From: Aquimarina sp. RZ0
GTDB taxonomy: Bacteria; Bacteroidota; Bacteroidia; Flavobacteriales; Flavobacteriaceae
DNA length: 64,000 bases
Direction: 5' to 3'
Assembly: GCF_008370685.1 (NCBI RefSeq)
Contig: NZ_VTZU01000035.1
Coordinates: forward strand, 1-64,000
Made by a program: the position numbers and the translations under genes. Every line of letters starts with the position of its first letter. The stretch's first letter is position 1. This document shows positions 52,254 through 61,610 of this stretch, piece by piece. The notes under the pieces were generated by a model. The model did no database searches and had not been told where the DNA came from. It saw only the letters and a program-made list of their open reading frames with translations.

Positions 52254-53507
52254 ATGAGATTTGGAAAAAATGTAAGATGGTATATTGTTGGCACCATATT
52301 TTTGGCCACTACCATTAATTATATAGACCGTCAAGCCTTATCTGTTGCAGCTCCGGTAATAAGAAAAGACCTAGAACTATCAAACCAGCAATACGGTTGG
52401 ATCGTTAGTGCTTTTTTACTAGCCTATGCTATCATGCAAGTCATATCGGGTAGACTTATTGACTCATTAGGGACAAAAAAAGGGTTTAGTATTGCCGTGA
52501 TATGGTGGTCTATTGCGAATATGTTGCACGCTTTTGGTAAAGGCTTTTTGAGTTTAGGATTTTTTAGATTCTTACTAGGTATTGGCGAAGCCGGTAATTA
52601 TCCGGCAGCCATGAAAGCTATTTCAGAATGGTTTCCAAAGAAAGAACGTAGCAAAGCAGTAGGAATTTTAAATATGGGACCTGGCATGGGTGCCATCATT
52701 GCTCCACCCTTAATGGCTTGGTTAATTATAACATTTAATTGGAAAATTGCTTTTGTTTTCACTGGAGCAATTGGATTTTTATGGCTGATTTTGTGGCGAT
52801 GGATATACTTTCCTCCAGAAAAACATCCAAAAATTTCTAAAGAAGAACTAATTCATATACGAAATAAAAAGGCAAAAGAAGAAAAAGAAGAAATACGTTG
52901 GCTTCATTACTTTAGATATAAAGAAGTTTGGGGAGTAGCTTTATCAAGATTTGTGTCTGATGGGGCTTTTTACTTTTTTGTGTTTTGGCTTCCTTCTTGG
53001 CTTGCTGACGAAAAAGGGTTTAGCCTTACTGAAATAGGTTTATTTGCTTGGATACCTTTTGTATTATCTGATATAGGTAGTTTTTTAGGTGGCTGGACAA
53101 GCAGTATTTTGATGGATAAAGGAGTATCATTAGATGCTTCTAGGAAATGGGTTATTTGGATAGGTTCATTGCTGGTAATTCCGGTTTTAGGATGTTTATA
53201 TATTCAATCTCCTTATTGGGCTATCACATTAATTAGTTTTGCGCTCTTTGCAACTCAATTCAAACAAGCAGCATTATTTACATTACCCATAGATTTATTC
53301 TCTAAAAAAGATGCAGCTTCAGTTTGGGGGATTTCTGGTTCGGCTGGAAGTTTTGGCGCTATGCTATTTACCCCTTTGATTGGGTGGTTAGTTGATACAA
53401 TTTCCTATGCACCTGTTTTTATAATTGTAGCTTTTTTACACATGATCTCTGCAATAGTGGTTATGATATTTATTCCTAAAATTCAACTCATTCATAATGA
53501 AAAATAA
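52254..53507 (+). CDS. MFS transporter (anion:cation symporter / hexuronate-type)
   Basis: This 417-residue protein has twelve helices. INYIDRQALSVAAPVIRKDL and ISGRLIDSLGTKKGFSIAVI, then GIGEAGNYPAAMKAISEWFP, are hallmarks of the ACS family (ExuT, GudP, TsaT-like). Members take up organic acids with protons. It overlaps the next gene by 11 bp, so it is coupled to the MDR reductases. Together with the TonB receptor and DUF1838 proteins it forms a complete uptake route from outer membrane to cytoplasm. Confidence 0.88.
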   Translation: MRFGKNVRWYIVGTIFLATTINYIDRQALSVAAPVIRKDLELSNQQYGWIVSAFLLAYAIMQVISGRLIDSLGTKKGFSIAVIWWSIANMLHAFGKGFLSLGFFRFLLGIGEAGNYPAAMKAISEWFPKKERSKAVGILNMGPGMGAIIAPPLMAWLIITFNWKIAFVFTGAIGFLWLILWRWIYFPPEKHPKISKEELIHIRNKKAKEEKEEIRWLHYFRYKEVWGVALSRFVSDGAFYFFVFWLPSWLADEKGFSLTEIGLFAWIPFVLSDIGSFLGGWTSSILMDKGVSLDASRKWVIWIGSLLVIPVLGCLYIQSPYWAITLISFALFATQFKQAALFTLPIDLFSKKDAASVWGISGSAGSFGAMLFTPLIGWLVDTISYAPVFIIVAFLHMISAIVVMIFIPKIQLIHNEK

Positions 53508-54516
53508 ACGATTAGTACTTGCTGCAAGACCCAAAGGCTTATTGGTTAAACAGGCCGATTTTAGAATGGAAGAAGTAAAACTCCCTGCTCTTAAAGAAGG
53601 CGAATTTCTTATCAAAGTTCTTTTTCTTTCTGTTGCTCCTGTTATGAAATTCTATATGCAGGATGGAGCGGGTATAGAAGCTCCTTTACAACTAGGCGAT
53701 GTGATGCGTGGTCGCGGTGTTGGTAAAATAATTGCTAGTAAAAATGCTCAATTTAAGATCGGTGATATTGTTCAAGGAAAATGCGGATGGCAAGAATATG
53801 CTATCTGTGACGGAAGTCCTTATTTTATGATGTATAAAGTGAGACAGAGAAAATTACCTTACTCTACCGCTTTGGGAGTTTTAGGAATGACAGGATTTAC
53901 TTCCTATTTCGGATTATATCATATTGGAGAACTGAAAGCTGGTGACCAAGTTCTAGTTTCTGCTGCTGCAGGTGGCGTTGGTACTACTATTGGTCATTTA
54001 TCCAAAATTAAAAATGCAAAAGCTATTGGTTTGGCTAGTACCGATGAAAAATGCAAATTATTAATGGAAAAATTGGGATATCATGGAGCTATCAACTATA
54101 AAAAAGAAAATATAAGTGAGCGTATTGATCACTTTTTTCCAGAGGGCATAAATGTCTACTTTGATAATGTAGGAGGCGAAATTTTAGATATTGCCTTAAC
54201 CAAACTAAAAAAATACTCCAGAATAGTAATATGCGGTAGAATCTCGCAATATGAAAACTCCTTAAACAGCTCAGAATACGCTTTAAAAAACTGGTATAAA
54301 ATAGGCGCTACAAGATCTAAAATGCAGGGTTTCTTTATCTATGATTTTGAAAAGGATTTTAATCAGGCTGAAGAACAAATGGCAACATGGATATCTCAAG
54401 GAAAGCTTATGTATCAAGAAGATATCTTAGAAGGTTTAGAACAAATGCCAATAGCGCTTAATCGCTTATTCGAGAGAAAAAATATAGGTAAACAATTAGT
54501 AAAAATTGCTAACTAA
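53497..54516 (+). CDS. MDR-family NADP-dependent oxidoreductase (CurA/PTGR-like)
   Basis: This 339-residue protein has an N-terminal GroES-like domain (LKEGEFLIKVLFLSVAPVMK, QLGDVMRGRGVGKIIAS), then LGVLGMTGFTSYFGLYHIGE. The Rossmann motif VLVSAAAGGVGTTIGHLSKI and VYFDNVGGEILDIALTKLKK follow. It lacks zinc ligands and resembles prostaglandin/curcumin-type enone reductases, which reduce conjugated C=C bonds. An alpha,beta-unsaturated carbonyl intermediate in the pathway would be a natural substrate. Confidence 0.85.
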   Translation: MKNKRLVLAARPKGLLVKQADFRMEEVKLPALKEGEFLIKVLFLSVAPVMKFYMQDGAGIEAPLQLGDVMRGRGVGKIIASKNAQFKIGDIVQGKCGWQEYAICDGSPYFMMYKVRQRKLPYSTALGVLGMTGFTSYFGLYHIGELKAGDQVLVSAAAGGVGTTIGHLSKIKNAKAIGLASTDEKCKLLMEKLGYHGAINYKKENISERIDHFFPEGINVYFDNVGGEILDIALTKLKKYSRIVICGRISQYENSLNSSEYALKNWYKIGATRSKMQGFFIYDFEKDFNQAEEQMATWISQGKLMYQEDILEGLEQMPIALNRLFERKNIGKQLVKIAN

Positions 54517-54539
54517 ACCCTTTTATATTTAATATCGAT

Positions 54540-55544
54540 ATGAAAAACAAACAACTCGTTATCCGGAAGTTTTCTAATGAGATACATGAGGCGGCAGTTA
54601 TTATCGAAAATTCAATACCAAAACTAAGTTCAAAAGAAGTATTGGTCAAAAATATGTATATAGGTATCAACGCGCTATATGATAGAGAATTATATCGCGG
54701 AAATGTTCCCTATATTCAAATGAAATTTCCATATGTTTTTGGAGTAGAGTCCGTTGGAGAAGTAATTGCAATAGGAAAGCAAGTAAAACATCTCAAGAAA
54801 GGTGATGCAGTATCAACAGTAAAAGTTGGAACAGCCTATCAGCAGTACCAGGTAATTCCTGAATCTGAAGGTATATCAATTCCTGAAGCAACTCCAGAAT
54901 ATTTGACATTAAATCCTACAGGAGTTTCCGCCTATCTTGCTTTGAAAAAAGTTGCAGAACTTAAACCTAAGGAGACGATTGTTGTTTCAGCCGCTGCTGG
55001 AGGTCTTGGGCATATTGTTGTGCAATTAGCAAAACAAAAAGAATGTCATGTTATCGCAATCTGCGGTACAGAACAAAAAGTAGCATTATTAAAAACGCTT
55101 AATTGTTGTGATCGTATTATCAATCATCGAGATGAAGATGTAGCAACAATTTTGGATACAGAATATGCCTCAAAAATAGATGTCGGTTTTGACTCTGTTG
55201 GTCGTCATATATTCGATACTTTCTTAAAAAATCTAGCACCACTTGGACGTTTGGTTATATCTGGTATTGCCACCGAAATCAATGAAGGAAAGTTCCAGGA
55301 AATAAAAGCTCCGCGAGTTTATGAAAGTATCTATTGGAAAGGAGCATCTGTTCGTTGTTTTATGAATCATCTATTTAAAGAGGAACACTCTGAAGCCAGA
55401 AATATCTTATATAAACAATATGAGAACAAAGAATTACAAATCAAGGTTGATACAACCATATTTACAGGAATTGAAGCTATAATGGATGCTTCAGAATATT
55501 TACTTCAAGGAAGAAGTTGCGGAAAAGTCGTAGTAGCGTTGTAA
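54540..55544 (+). CDS. MDR-family quinone oxidoreductase-like enzyme
   Basis: This 334-residue protein has VKNMYIGINALYDRELYRGN, GVESVGEVIAIGKQVKHLKK, the Rossmann motif VVSAAAGGLGHIVVQLAKQK and GFDSVGRHIFDTFLKNLAPL. It is zinc-free and related to QOR/PTGR enzymes. It lies 23 bp after the preceding MDR gene and differs strongly from it, so the pair probably act on two intermediates. It is convergent with the aldehyde dehydrogenase gene 42 bp away. Confidence 0.83.
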   Translation: MKNKQLVIRKFSNEIHEAAVIIENSIPKLSSKEVLVKNMYIGINALYDRELYRGNVPYIQMKFPYVFGVESVGEVIAIGKQVKHLKKGDAVSTVKVGTAYQQYQVIPESEGISIPEATPEYLTLNPTGVSAYLALKKVAELKPKETIVVSAAAGGLGHIVVQLAKQKECHVIAICGTEQKVALLKTLNCCDRIINHRDEDVATILDTEYASKIDVGFDSVGRHIFDTFLKNLAPLGRLVISGIATEINEGKFQEIKAPRVYESIYWKGASVRCFMNHLFKEEHSEARNILYKQYENKELQIKVDTTIFTGIEAIMDASEYLLQGRSCGKVVVAL

Positions 55545-55586
55545 TAGAGAATTTAAAACAAGCTACAATTTTGCTTAATTCAGATA

Positions 55587-57002
55587 TTATTCCTGATTTT
55601 CCTCAAAACCCATCATGGTTGCAGGAGGTTCTGTTTGAATCAATAGTGCTTTCTTTCTGAAAAATCGCAAGAAACCTGCATCTCCCATTCTTGAAGCATT
55701 GATACCAGACTCTTTAAATGAGTTTTTTTCGGCATCAAATACCTTATTAGTCAAACTGCCATCATTGATACTAATGGCACCTGCTTCAATCTGGGAGGAA
55801 ATGTTAACAGCATTATCAATATCTTTAGAAAAGACAGAAGCTGATAAACCATAAATACTATCGTTTACCAACGTTATGGCCTCTTGTTCTGTGGTAAATG
55901 ACATGATAGGAATAACAGGGCCAAAAGTTTCTTCAGTCATTACTTTCATATCATGAGTTACATTGATCAAAACAGTGGGTCTGCACCAAAGACCTCCATT
56001 AATATTTTCAACTTTCCCTCCTGTTAATACCTCTGCTCCTTTGGCTATAGCATCATCGATTTGATCATCTATTTTTTTTGCTTGCTTATCAAAAATCAAA
56101 GGCCCCATCTGTCCTTTTTCTGGATTAATAGTTAAAGTAACAACCGCTGCTTTTTGAGTAATTTTTTTTACAAACTCATCGAATATCGTTTCTGCAACGT
56201 AAATACGTTCTAGCGATTGGCATGCTTGTCCCGTGGCTCCCGCAGCACTTCTTAAAACAGCATCGGTTGCTATGTCGATATCAGCATCCTCCAAAACAAT
56301 TGCCGGATCTTTTCCTCCTAATTCCAAAAAAGCAGGAATAAAACGTTCTGCACACACAGCACCGATCTTTTTACCAGTAGGCACACTACCTGTAAAACAA
56401 ATAGCATCTACATTTTCTACAACAGACTTACCTGCATCTGCTCCCCCTCTCACTAATTTTAAAACCGAAGCCAACTCAGGAACAGCCTGAATGCTTTTTT
56501 CCAGACCATCCATAAATCTGGGAGTAACTTCACTAGGCTTCAACAAAACACTTGAACCTGCTAGTAACGCTGGTACAACATCAATCAATGCCAATAATAA
56601 CGGAAAATTCCAGGGGCTGATAACGCCAACTACTTCATAAGGAATCCATTGCTGCTGCACCATAACTGTACTTACAGTTGCCGATTTTCTTTGTTCCGGA
56701 GATGATAATAATTGTGGCGCTCTGTAACACCAGCCTTGTAACAATCCTATAATACCATCCATCTCGATAGCCGCTATTTTTTTTCGTGCCGTATCGATCG
56801 ATAATTGATCGATAATCTCATTTTGGAACTCTTTTAGAGTCTTCATCCAGTTTCGTAAAACTGCTACTCGTTTTTTTACACCAAGTCCACTCCATTGCTT
56901 CTGAGCCATTCTTGAATCTTGACCCTTTTGTTTAATGGTTTTTGATGTGTCTTCAATTAATTCGTAATCGTATAGTCCGGTTCTAGGGTTTCTAATTTTC
57001 AT
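55587..57002 (-). CDS. Aldehyde dehydrogenase
   Basis: This 471-residue NAD(P)-dependent enzyme has PYEVVGVISPWNFPLLLALI, the Glu motif FLELGGKDPAIVLEDADIDI and the catalytic Cys in GATGQACQSLERIYVAE. EETFGPVIPIMSF and FDAEKNSFKESGINASRMGD complete the fold. It resembles broad-specificity ALDHs acting on aromatic or aliphatic aldehydes. It is a single gene transcribed leftward from the divergent region holding the 57096 operator. It could oxidise the aldehyde released by the HpcH/HpaI aldolase. Confidence 0.88.
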   Translation of the reverse strand: MKIRNPRTGLYDYELIEDTSKTIKQKGQDSRMAQKQWSGLGVKKRVAVLRNWMKTLKEFQNEIIDQLSIDTARKKIAAIEMDGIIGLLQGWCYRAPQLLSSPEQRKSATVSTVMVQQQWIPYEVVGVISPWNFPLLLALIDVVPALLAGSSVLLKPSEVTPRFMDGLEKSIQAVPELASVLKLVRGGADAGKSVVENVDAICFTGSVPTGKKIGAVCAERFIPAFLELGGKDPAIVLEDADIDIATDAVLRSAAGATGQACQSLERIYVAETIFDEFVKKITQKAAVVTLTINPEKGQMGPLIFDKQAKKIDDQIDDAIAKGAEVLTGGKVENINGGLWCRPTVLINVTHDMKVMTEETFGPVIPIMSFTTEQEAITLVNDSIYGLSASVFSKDIDNAVNISSQIEAGAISINDGSLTNKVFDAEKNSFKESGINASRMGDAGFLRFFRKKALLIQTEPPATMMGFEENQE

Positions 57003-57095
57003 TGTTTAATTTTAAGTACTCTACCAAAAACTTAAGCAAGCCTGATTAGCTACTTATTTTTCTAAATATACTAAGTTAATTGAAAATTGTAAAAT

Positions 57096-57128
57096 AGTTA
57101 AGTATATTAATTATTAATTTAATTAACT
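57096..57128. promoter_or_regulatory. 33-bp palindromic operator-like site, ALDH / HMG-CoA-lyase spacer
   Basis: It runs from AGTTAAG through ATTAATTATTAAT to AATTAACT and differs from the 37288 site at only a few positions. It lies centrally in the 181-bp divergent spacer, 56 bp before the lyase ATG. A weaker AAGTTAATTG half-site lies at 57073-57082. Confidence 0.75.
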
Positions 57129-57183
57129 TTTTTGTATTTTAGTACTTTAATCAAATTAAATTTGGTTTATCAAAACAACATCC

Positions 57184-58086
57184 ATGAAAATAATCCTTGA
57201 AGAACAGGGTCTTAGAGATGGACTACAAACATTATCACAGATCATTCCAACTGAAAAAAAATTGGAATATATTGATATGATTGTTGCTGCTGGGATCAAA
57301 AGAATACAAATTGCTTCTTTTGTTCACCCTAAATTAGTGCCGCAAATGGCAGATGCAGAAGAAGTCTGCAAAAAAGTAAACCGAAAATCAGATGTCATTT
57401 ATAGCGGATTGGTTCTTAATCTAAAAGGTGTTGAGCGCGGAATAGCTTCGGGCTTAGATCATCTTGCTTGTTCTATTTCTGCAAGTGATACTCATAGTCA
57501 AAAAAATGCAAGGCTTACATTAAAAGAAGCAAAACAGTCATTTAAAGAAATGGTTTCTCTGGCCAAATCAAACAATATTTCAGTAAGAGGAGGTATACAA
57601 TGCGCTTTTGGATGTCGTTATGAAGGAAAAATAGAAATGTCACATGTATTGGATATGGTAGATCACCATCTAGACTTGGGTATTGATGAACTAGCCCTGG
57701 CAGATTCTACAGGAATGGCAAATCCAAAAGAACTCAAAGAATTGACACAAAAAGTAGTTGAAAAGTCTCATGGAATTCCCGTTATCCTTCATTTACATAA
57801 TACCGAAAACAAAGGTTATGTCAATCTGTATGCCGCGCTTGAAGCGGGGGTTCGCATTTTTGATACTGCTTTTGGAGGTTTGGGCGGATGTCCCTTTATT
57901 AAAAATGCCAGAGGTAATATTGCCACAGAAGACACTATCCATATGTTAAGACAATTAGGATATGAAACAGCAGCGGATATTTACAAAATAGCACGAATAA
58001 GCTATGCAATGGAAAAAACTCTGGGACATAAATTACCAGGGTATCTTTACAATTTATTAGATCATAAAGACATCAAAATAATATAA
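57184..58086 (+). CDS. HMG-CoA-lyase-like enzyme (DRE-TIM metallolyase)
   Basis: This 300-residue TIM barrel has EQGLRDGLQTLSQIIPTEKK, IASFVHPKLVPQMADAEEV, CAFGCRYEGKIEMSHVLDMV, the metal-ligand region ILHLHNTENKGYVNLYAAL and the Cys loop GGLGGCPFIKNARGNIATED. It is similar to mitochondrial-type HMG-CoA lyase, which splits a tertiary 3-hydroxy acyl-CoA into acetyl-CoA and a 3-keto acid. The downstream hydratase pair and CoA-transferase suggest the real substrate is a related branched 3-hydroxy acid or its CoA thioester. Its stop overlaps the next ATG. Confidence 0.87.
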   Translation: MKIILEEQGLRDGLQTLSQIIPTEKKLEYIDMIVAAGIKRIQIASFVHPKLVPQMADAEEVCKKVNRKSDVIYSGLVLNLKGVERGIASGLDHLACSISASDTHSQKNARLTLKEAKQSFKEMVSLAKSNNISVRGGIQCAFGCRYEGKIEMSHVLDMVDHHLDLGIDELALADSTGMANPKELKELTQKVVEKSHGIPVILHLHNTENKGYVNLYAALEAGVRIFDTAFGGLGGCPFIKNARGNIATEDTIHMLRQLGYETAADIYKIARISYAMEKTLGHKLPGYLYNLLDHKDIKII

Positions 58087-59321
58087 TGGGACAAACAATT
58101 TCTGAAAAAATAGTATCTAATCACGTGGGTAAAAAGGTATATGCCGGCGAGGTGGTAGTGACCGAAGTTGATGGTGTTATGGCTACCGATACGACAGCTC
58201 CATTGGCTCTTAAGGCTTTTAAAGAAATGGGAGGGAACAGGGTATTTGACCCAAATAAGTTTGCTCTTATTATTGATCATGCTGCTCCGTCTCCAAATGA
58301 AAGAATTGCCAATTTGCATAAATTAATGCGCGATTTTGCCAAAGAACAAAACAGTACATTATTCGAGATAGGTGAAGGGATTTGTCATCAAATAATGGTT
58401 GAAAAAAAATATGTGAAACCCGGTCAGATTTTTATAGGAGCCGATTCACATACTCCTACCTATGGTGCTCTAAATGCTTTTGCTTGTGGTGTTGGATCTA
58501 CCGACCTTGCCGCTGTTATGTTGACAGGGAAAATCTGGTTAAAAGTTCCACACAGTATCAAAATACAATGTAATGGAACATTACAAAAAGGAGTTACAGC
58601 AAAAGACCTTATTTTATTTTTAGTGGGTAAAGTAACGGTATCTGGAGCAACATATCAAGCTATAGAATTTTGCGGAGAAGCATTTGAAGGTTTAAGTCTC
58701 TCCAGTCGCATGACCATTGCCAATATGTCCTCAGAAATGGGCGCCAAAACAGGAATTGTACATCCTAATGGGCTTCAATTGGATTATGATTTTGTTTCCA
58801 CAACTCCTGATAAAAATGCCAATTATATAAAGTCTTTTGAATTTGACGTATCAGATTTAGAGCCTCAGGTAAGTGCACCAGAATCACCGGATAATGTGCA
58901 TAATATATCAAACTTTGAAGGCACAAAAATTGATTATGCGTTTATTGGCACCTGCTGTAATGGAAGGCTTGAAGATTTAGATATTGCAGCAAAAATTCTA
59001 AAAGGGAAAAAAATACATCAAGACACACGTTTAATTATAGCTCCTGCTTCACAAAGTGTGTTGCTCGATGGAATTAGTAATGGAAGTATTGCAACCTTAA
59101 TCGAAGCAGGCGCTTCTTTAATCACTTCAGGATGTGGTCCTTGTGTAGGGACTCATCAAGGAGTCCCTGCTGATGGAGAGGTTGTGATATCAGCCGCAAA
59201 CAGAAATTTCAGAGGAAGAATGGGTAATCCTAATTCTAACATATACTTAGGTGCTCCTTCAACTGTAGCAGCATCTGCACTCGAAGGTGAAATTACGAAC
59301 CCAAAAAAATACCTGTCATGA
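58086..59321 (+). CDS. LeuC-like aconitase-family large subunit (second pair)
   Basis: This 411-residue protein has Fe-S cysteine signatures GTCCNGRLEDLDIAAKIL and SGCGPCVGTHQG, and IGADSHTPTYGALNAFACGV. It overlaps the LeuD-like gene (ATGA at 59318), so the pair is translationally coupled. It resembles archaeal-type homoaconitase/isopropylmalate dehydratase (about 415 residues). Its neighbours exclude a leucine operon. Dimethylmaleate- or citraconate-type hydration to a tertiary malate, ready for the adjacent lyase, is the attractive role. Confidence 0.88.
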   Translation: MGQTISEKIVSNHVGKKVYAGEVVVTEVDGVMATDTTAPLALKAFKEMGGNRVFDPNKFALIIDHAAPSPNERIANLHKLMRDFAKEQNSTLFEIGEGICHQIMVEKKYVKPGQIFIGADSHTPTYGALNAFACGVGSTDLAAVMLTGKIWLKVPHSIKIQCNGTLQKGVTAKDLILFLVGKVTVSGATYQAIEFCGEAFEGLSLSSRMTIANMSSEMGAKTGIVHPNGLQLDYDFVSTTPDKNANYIKSFEFDVSDLEPQVSAPESPDNVHNISNFEGTKIDYAFIGTCCNGRLEDLDIAAKILKGKKIHQDTRLIIAPASQSVLLDGISNGSIATLIEAGASLITSGCGPCVGTHQGVPADGEVVISAANRNFRGRMGNPNSNIYLGAPSTVAASALEGEITNPKKYLS

Positions 59322-59830
59322 GTGTAACCATAGCAACAAAATTCAGATCAAAATGTCATGTATATGGTGACCATATTGATACTGACCGAATTATTCCCGG
59401 TAAGTATACAAAGACGTTGGATCTTTCTTCACTAGCTGCACATGTTCTGGAAGATTTAGACCCTAATTTCAAAAATATTGTCAAAGTAGGTGATATTTTG
59501 GTAGCAGGAACCAATTTTGGATGTGGTTCCTCACGGGAGCAAGCTCCATTGGCACTTAAAAAATCTGGAATAGCTGTAGTAATTGCTCAAGATTTTGCCC
59601 GTATTTTTTTTAGAAATGCCATCAACATTGGGCTTCCTGTATTGGAATTGGGAGCACATGATATTCAAAAAGGATCGGAATTAGAAATTGATTTAAAGGA
59701 AGGTATAGTAAAAGACTTGACCGCTAGTAAGATATATACCGCAACTAAATTACCGAACATTATGATTCATATTTTAGGAGAAGGCGGATTGGTAAACTAT
59801 CTAAAAAAACACAAAAATTATTCTTTATAA
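59318..59830 (+). CDS. LeuD-like aconitase swivel subunit (second pair)
   Basis: This 170-residue small subunit has DHIDTDRIIPGKYTKTLDLS, the canonical loop TNFGCGSSREQAPLALKKSG (SRE present), then FARIFFRNAINIGLPVLELG. Unlike the LeuD encoded at 27731, all binding-loop residues are standard. It makes a complete hydratase with the LeuC encoded just upstream. The next gene starts 1 bp after its stop. Confidence 0.88.
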   Translation: MSVTIATKFRSKCHVYGDHIDTDRIIPGKYTKTLDLSSLAAHVLEDLDPNFKNIVKVGDILVAGTNFGCGSSREQAPLALKKSGIAVVIAQDFARIFFRNAINIGLPVLELGAHDIQKGSELEIDLKEGIVKDLTASKIYTATKLPNIMIHILGEGGLVNYLKKHKNYSL

Positions 59831-59831
59831 A

Positions 59832-60401
59832 ATGAGCCGGATTATACCTATTACAGATTACGAAACCAGCGAATTGGCACCACTTTTATCACAAGCAGAA
59901 AAATGGATGGGTTTTCAGCCAAATGACGGTCTAATTATGGCCCATAAACCAAACCTATTGATTTCTTTTTTCAATTTTGCCAAAGCGGTATATGAGGAAG
60001 GCATGATAGACCAAGGGTTAAAACGTATGATTGGACATCTATCCAGTCTCACTTCAGGTTGCGAATATTGCAGCGCGCATACAGCTTATAGTGCCAATAA
60101 ATTTGGTGTCCCCGAAGAAAAGATGAAAGCAATTTGGGACTTTCAGACTTCGACACTTTTTACACAAAAAGAACGTGTCGTATTAAATGTAGCCTTAAAA
60201 GGGAGTATGGTACCCAATCAAGTGACGGATGAGGACTTTGATGAACTTAAAAAATATTTTTCAGAATCGGCTATTGTAGAAATTCTTGGTGTTATTTCAA
60301 TGTTCGGATTTTTAAACCGTTGGAATTCTACCCTAAAAACACAATTGGAATCCAAGCCAGACTCCTTTTACAAATCTTTAAAGACAGAAACAGATGAGTA
60401 G
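59832..60401 (+). CDS. Carboxymuconolactone decarboxylase / AhpD-like protein
   Basis: This 189-residue helical protein has the AhpD-type redox motif SLTSGCEYCSAHTAYSANKF (CxxC with His three residues later). Such proteins are alkylhydroperoxidase-like or, lacking the motif, lactone decarboxylases. The CxxC argues for a peroxidase or disulfide role. It overlaps the CoA-transferase gene by 8 bp. Oxidative defence during flavin- or oxygen-dependent ring attack is a reasonable guess. Confidence 0.8.
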   Translation: MSRIIPITDYETSELAPLLSQAEKWMGFQPNDGLIMAHKPNLLISFFNFAKAVYEEGMIDQGLKRMIGHLSSLTSGCEYCSAHTAYSANKFGVPEEKMKAIWDFQTSTLFTQKERVVLNVALKGSMVPNQVTDEDFDELKKYFSESAIVEILGVISMFGFLNRWNSTLKTQLESKPDSFYKSLKTETDE

Positions 60402-61581
60402 CATGCCCTTAAAAGGTATTAAAGTTTTAGAATTCACCCATGCTGTTATGGGACCATGCACAGGGCTTCTTTTAGCCGATATGGGTGCAGATGTTGTACA
60501 CGTTGAACCCATTAATGGAGATACCACCAGAAGACTGCAAGGTTTTGGGACAGGCTATTTTTGGTTTTATAATCGAAACAAAAGAAGTTTAGCTATCAAT
60601 CTTAAGTCTAAAGAAGGCATTGCCATTATTTATGATTTGGTTAAAGAATATGATATCGTTGTCGAAAATTTTGGGCCGGGCACTATGGATCGCCTTGGTC
60701 TTGGTTATGATACATTAAAGAATTTGAACAAAGGTCTCATCTATTGTTCGTTAAAAGGTTTTTTAAGTGGGCCTTATGAAAAAAGACATGCGATGGATGA
60801 GGTCGTTCAAATGATGGGCGGATTAGCTTATATGACCGGTCGTAAAGGAGATCCGTTACGTGCAGGAACTTCAGCAATTGATATTACTGGGGGAATGTTT
60901 GGCTACATCGGAATTTTACAAGCCTTATACGAACGTGAAAAAACAGGTGAGGGTGGTTTTGTAAAATCTGCACTTTTTGAAACCTGTTCTTTTCTAATGG
61001 GGCAACATATGGCTTATGCTTCTCAAATAGATTATGAAATTCCACCAATGCCATCCAGAGTAAGTGCCTGGTCAATCTATAAAGTCTTTGACACTAAAGA
61101 TCAGGAAAAAGTATTTGTAGGTATCATTAGTGAAAAACACTGGGTACGTTTTTGTGAGGTTTTTGAATGGAATGATTGGCTACAAGACGAACGCTTAGCA
61201 ACCAATAATTTAAGAATTGATGAAAGAGAATGGTTCATCCCAATGGTTGAAGATCGTTTGGAGCAATTCGATAAAGATGAAATTATACAAAGATGCGATT
61301 CGGGACATATCCCCTTTGCACCCATTAACAAACCTGAAGATCTTTTTGATGATATTCAACTTAATGAAGGTAATAGTTTAGTTGAAGTATCTATGGGGAA
61401 TGGAAAAACTGTAAAACTACCTAAATTTCCTTTAGAATATAAAGGAACCCGATCCGGTATACGCTTACACCCTCCCAATATTGGTGAACATACAACTCAA
61501 GTTCTAAAAGAAATAAAAATGAATAACGATGCTATTAAAAAAATGGAAGCTGAAGGAATTATAAAAACTGATAATAATTAA
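60394..61581 (+). CDS. CaiB/BaiF family (class III) CoA-transferase
   Basis: This 395-residue protein has PLKGIKVLEFTHAVMGPCTG, LLADMGADVVHVEPINGDTT, NRNKRSLAINLKSKEG and ENFGPGTMDRLGLGYDTLKN. The catalytic Asp163 sits in AGTSAIDITGGMFGYIG, as in formyl-CoA transferase. It moves CoA between carboxylic acids without energy loss. Following the hydratase pair it would activate the tertiary hydroxy acid for the HMG-CoA-lyase-like enzyme. It is 29 bp before the isochorismatase-fold gene. Confidence 0.9.
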   Translation: MSSMPLKGIKVLEFTHAVMGPCTGLLLADMGADVVHVEPINGDTTRRLQGFGTGYFWFYNRNKRSLAINLKSKEGIAIIYDLVKEYDIVVENFGPGTMDRLGLGYDTLKNLNKGLIYCSLKGFLSGPYEKRHAMDEVVQMMGGLAYMTGRKGDPLRAGTSAIDITGGMFGYIGILQALYEREKTGEGGFVKSALFETCSFLMGQHMAYASQIDYEIPPMPSRVSAWSIYKVFDTKDQEKVFVGIISEKHWVRFCEVFEWNDWLQDERLATNNLRIDEREWFIPMVEDRLEQFDKDEIIQRCDSGHIPFAPINKPEDLFDDIQLNEGNSLVEVSMGNGKTVKLPKFPLEYKGTRSGIRLHPPNIGEHTTQVLKEIKMNNDAIKKMEAEGIIKTDNN

Positions 61582-61610
61582 ATAACTTTATTCAAAATAA
61601 GAGTTTTAGC

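Noticed and set aside
58086..59830. Leucine biosynthesis leuCD
   Set aside because: No leuA or leuB nearby; the neighbours are a lyase, CoA-transferase and amidase under the island operator.
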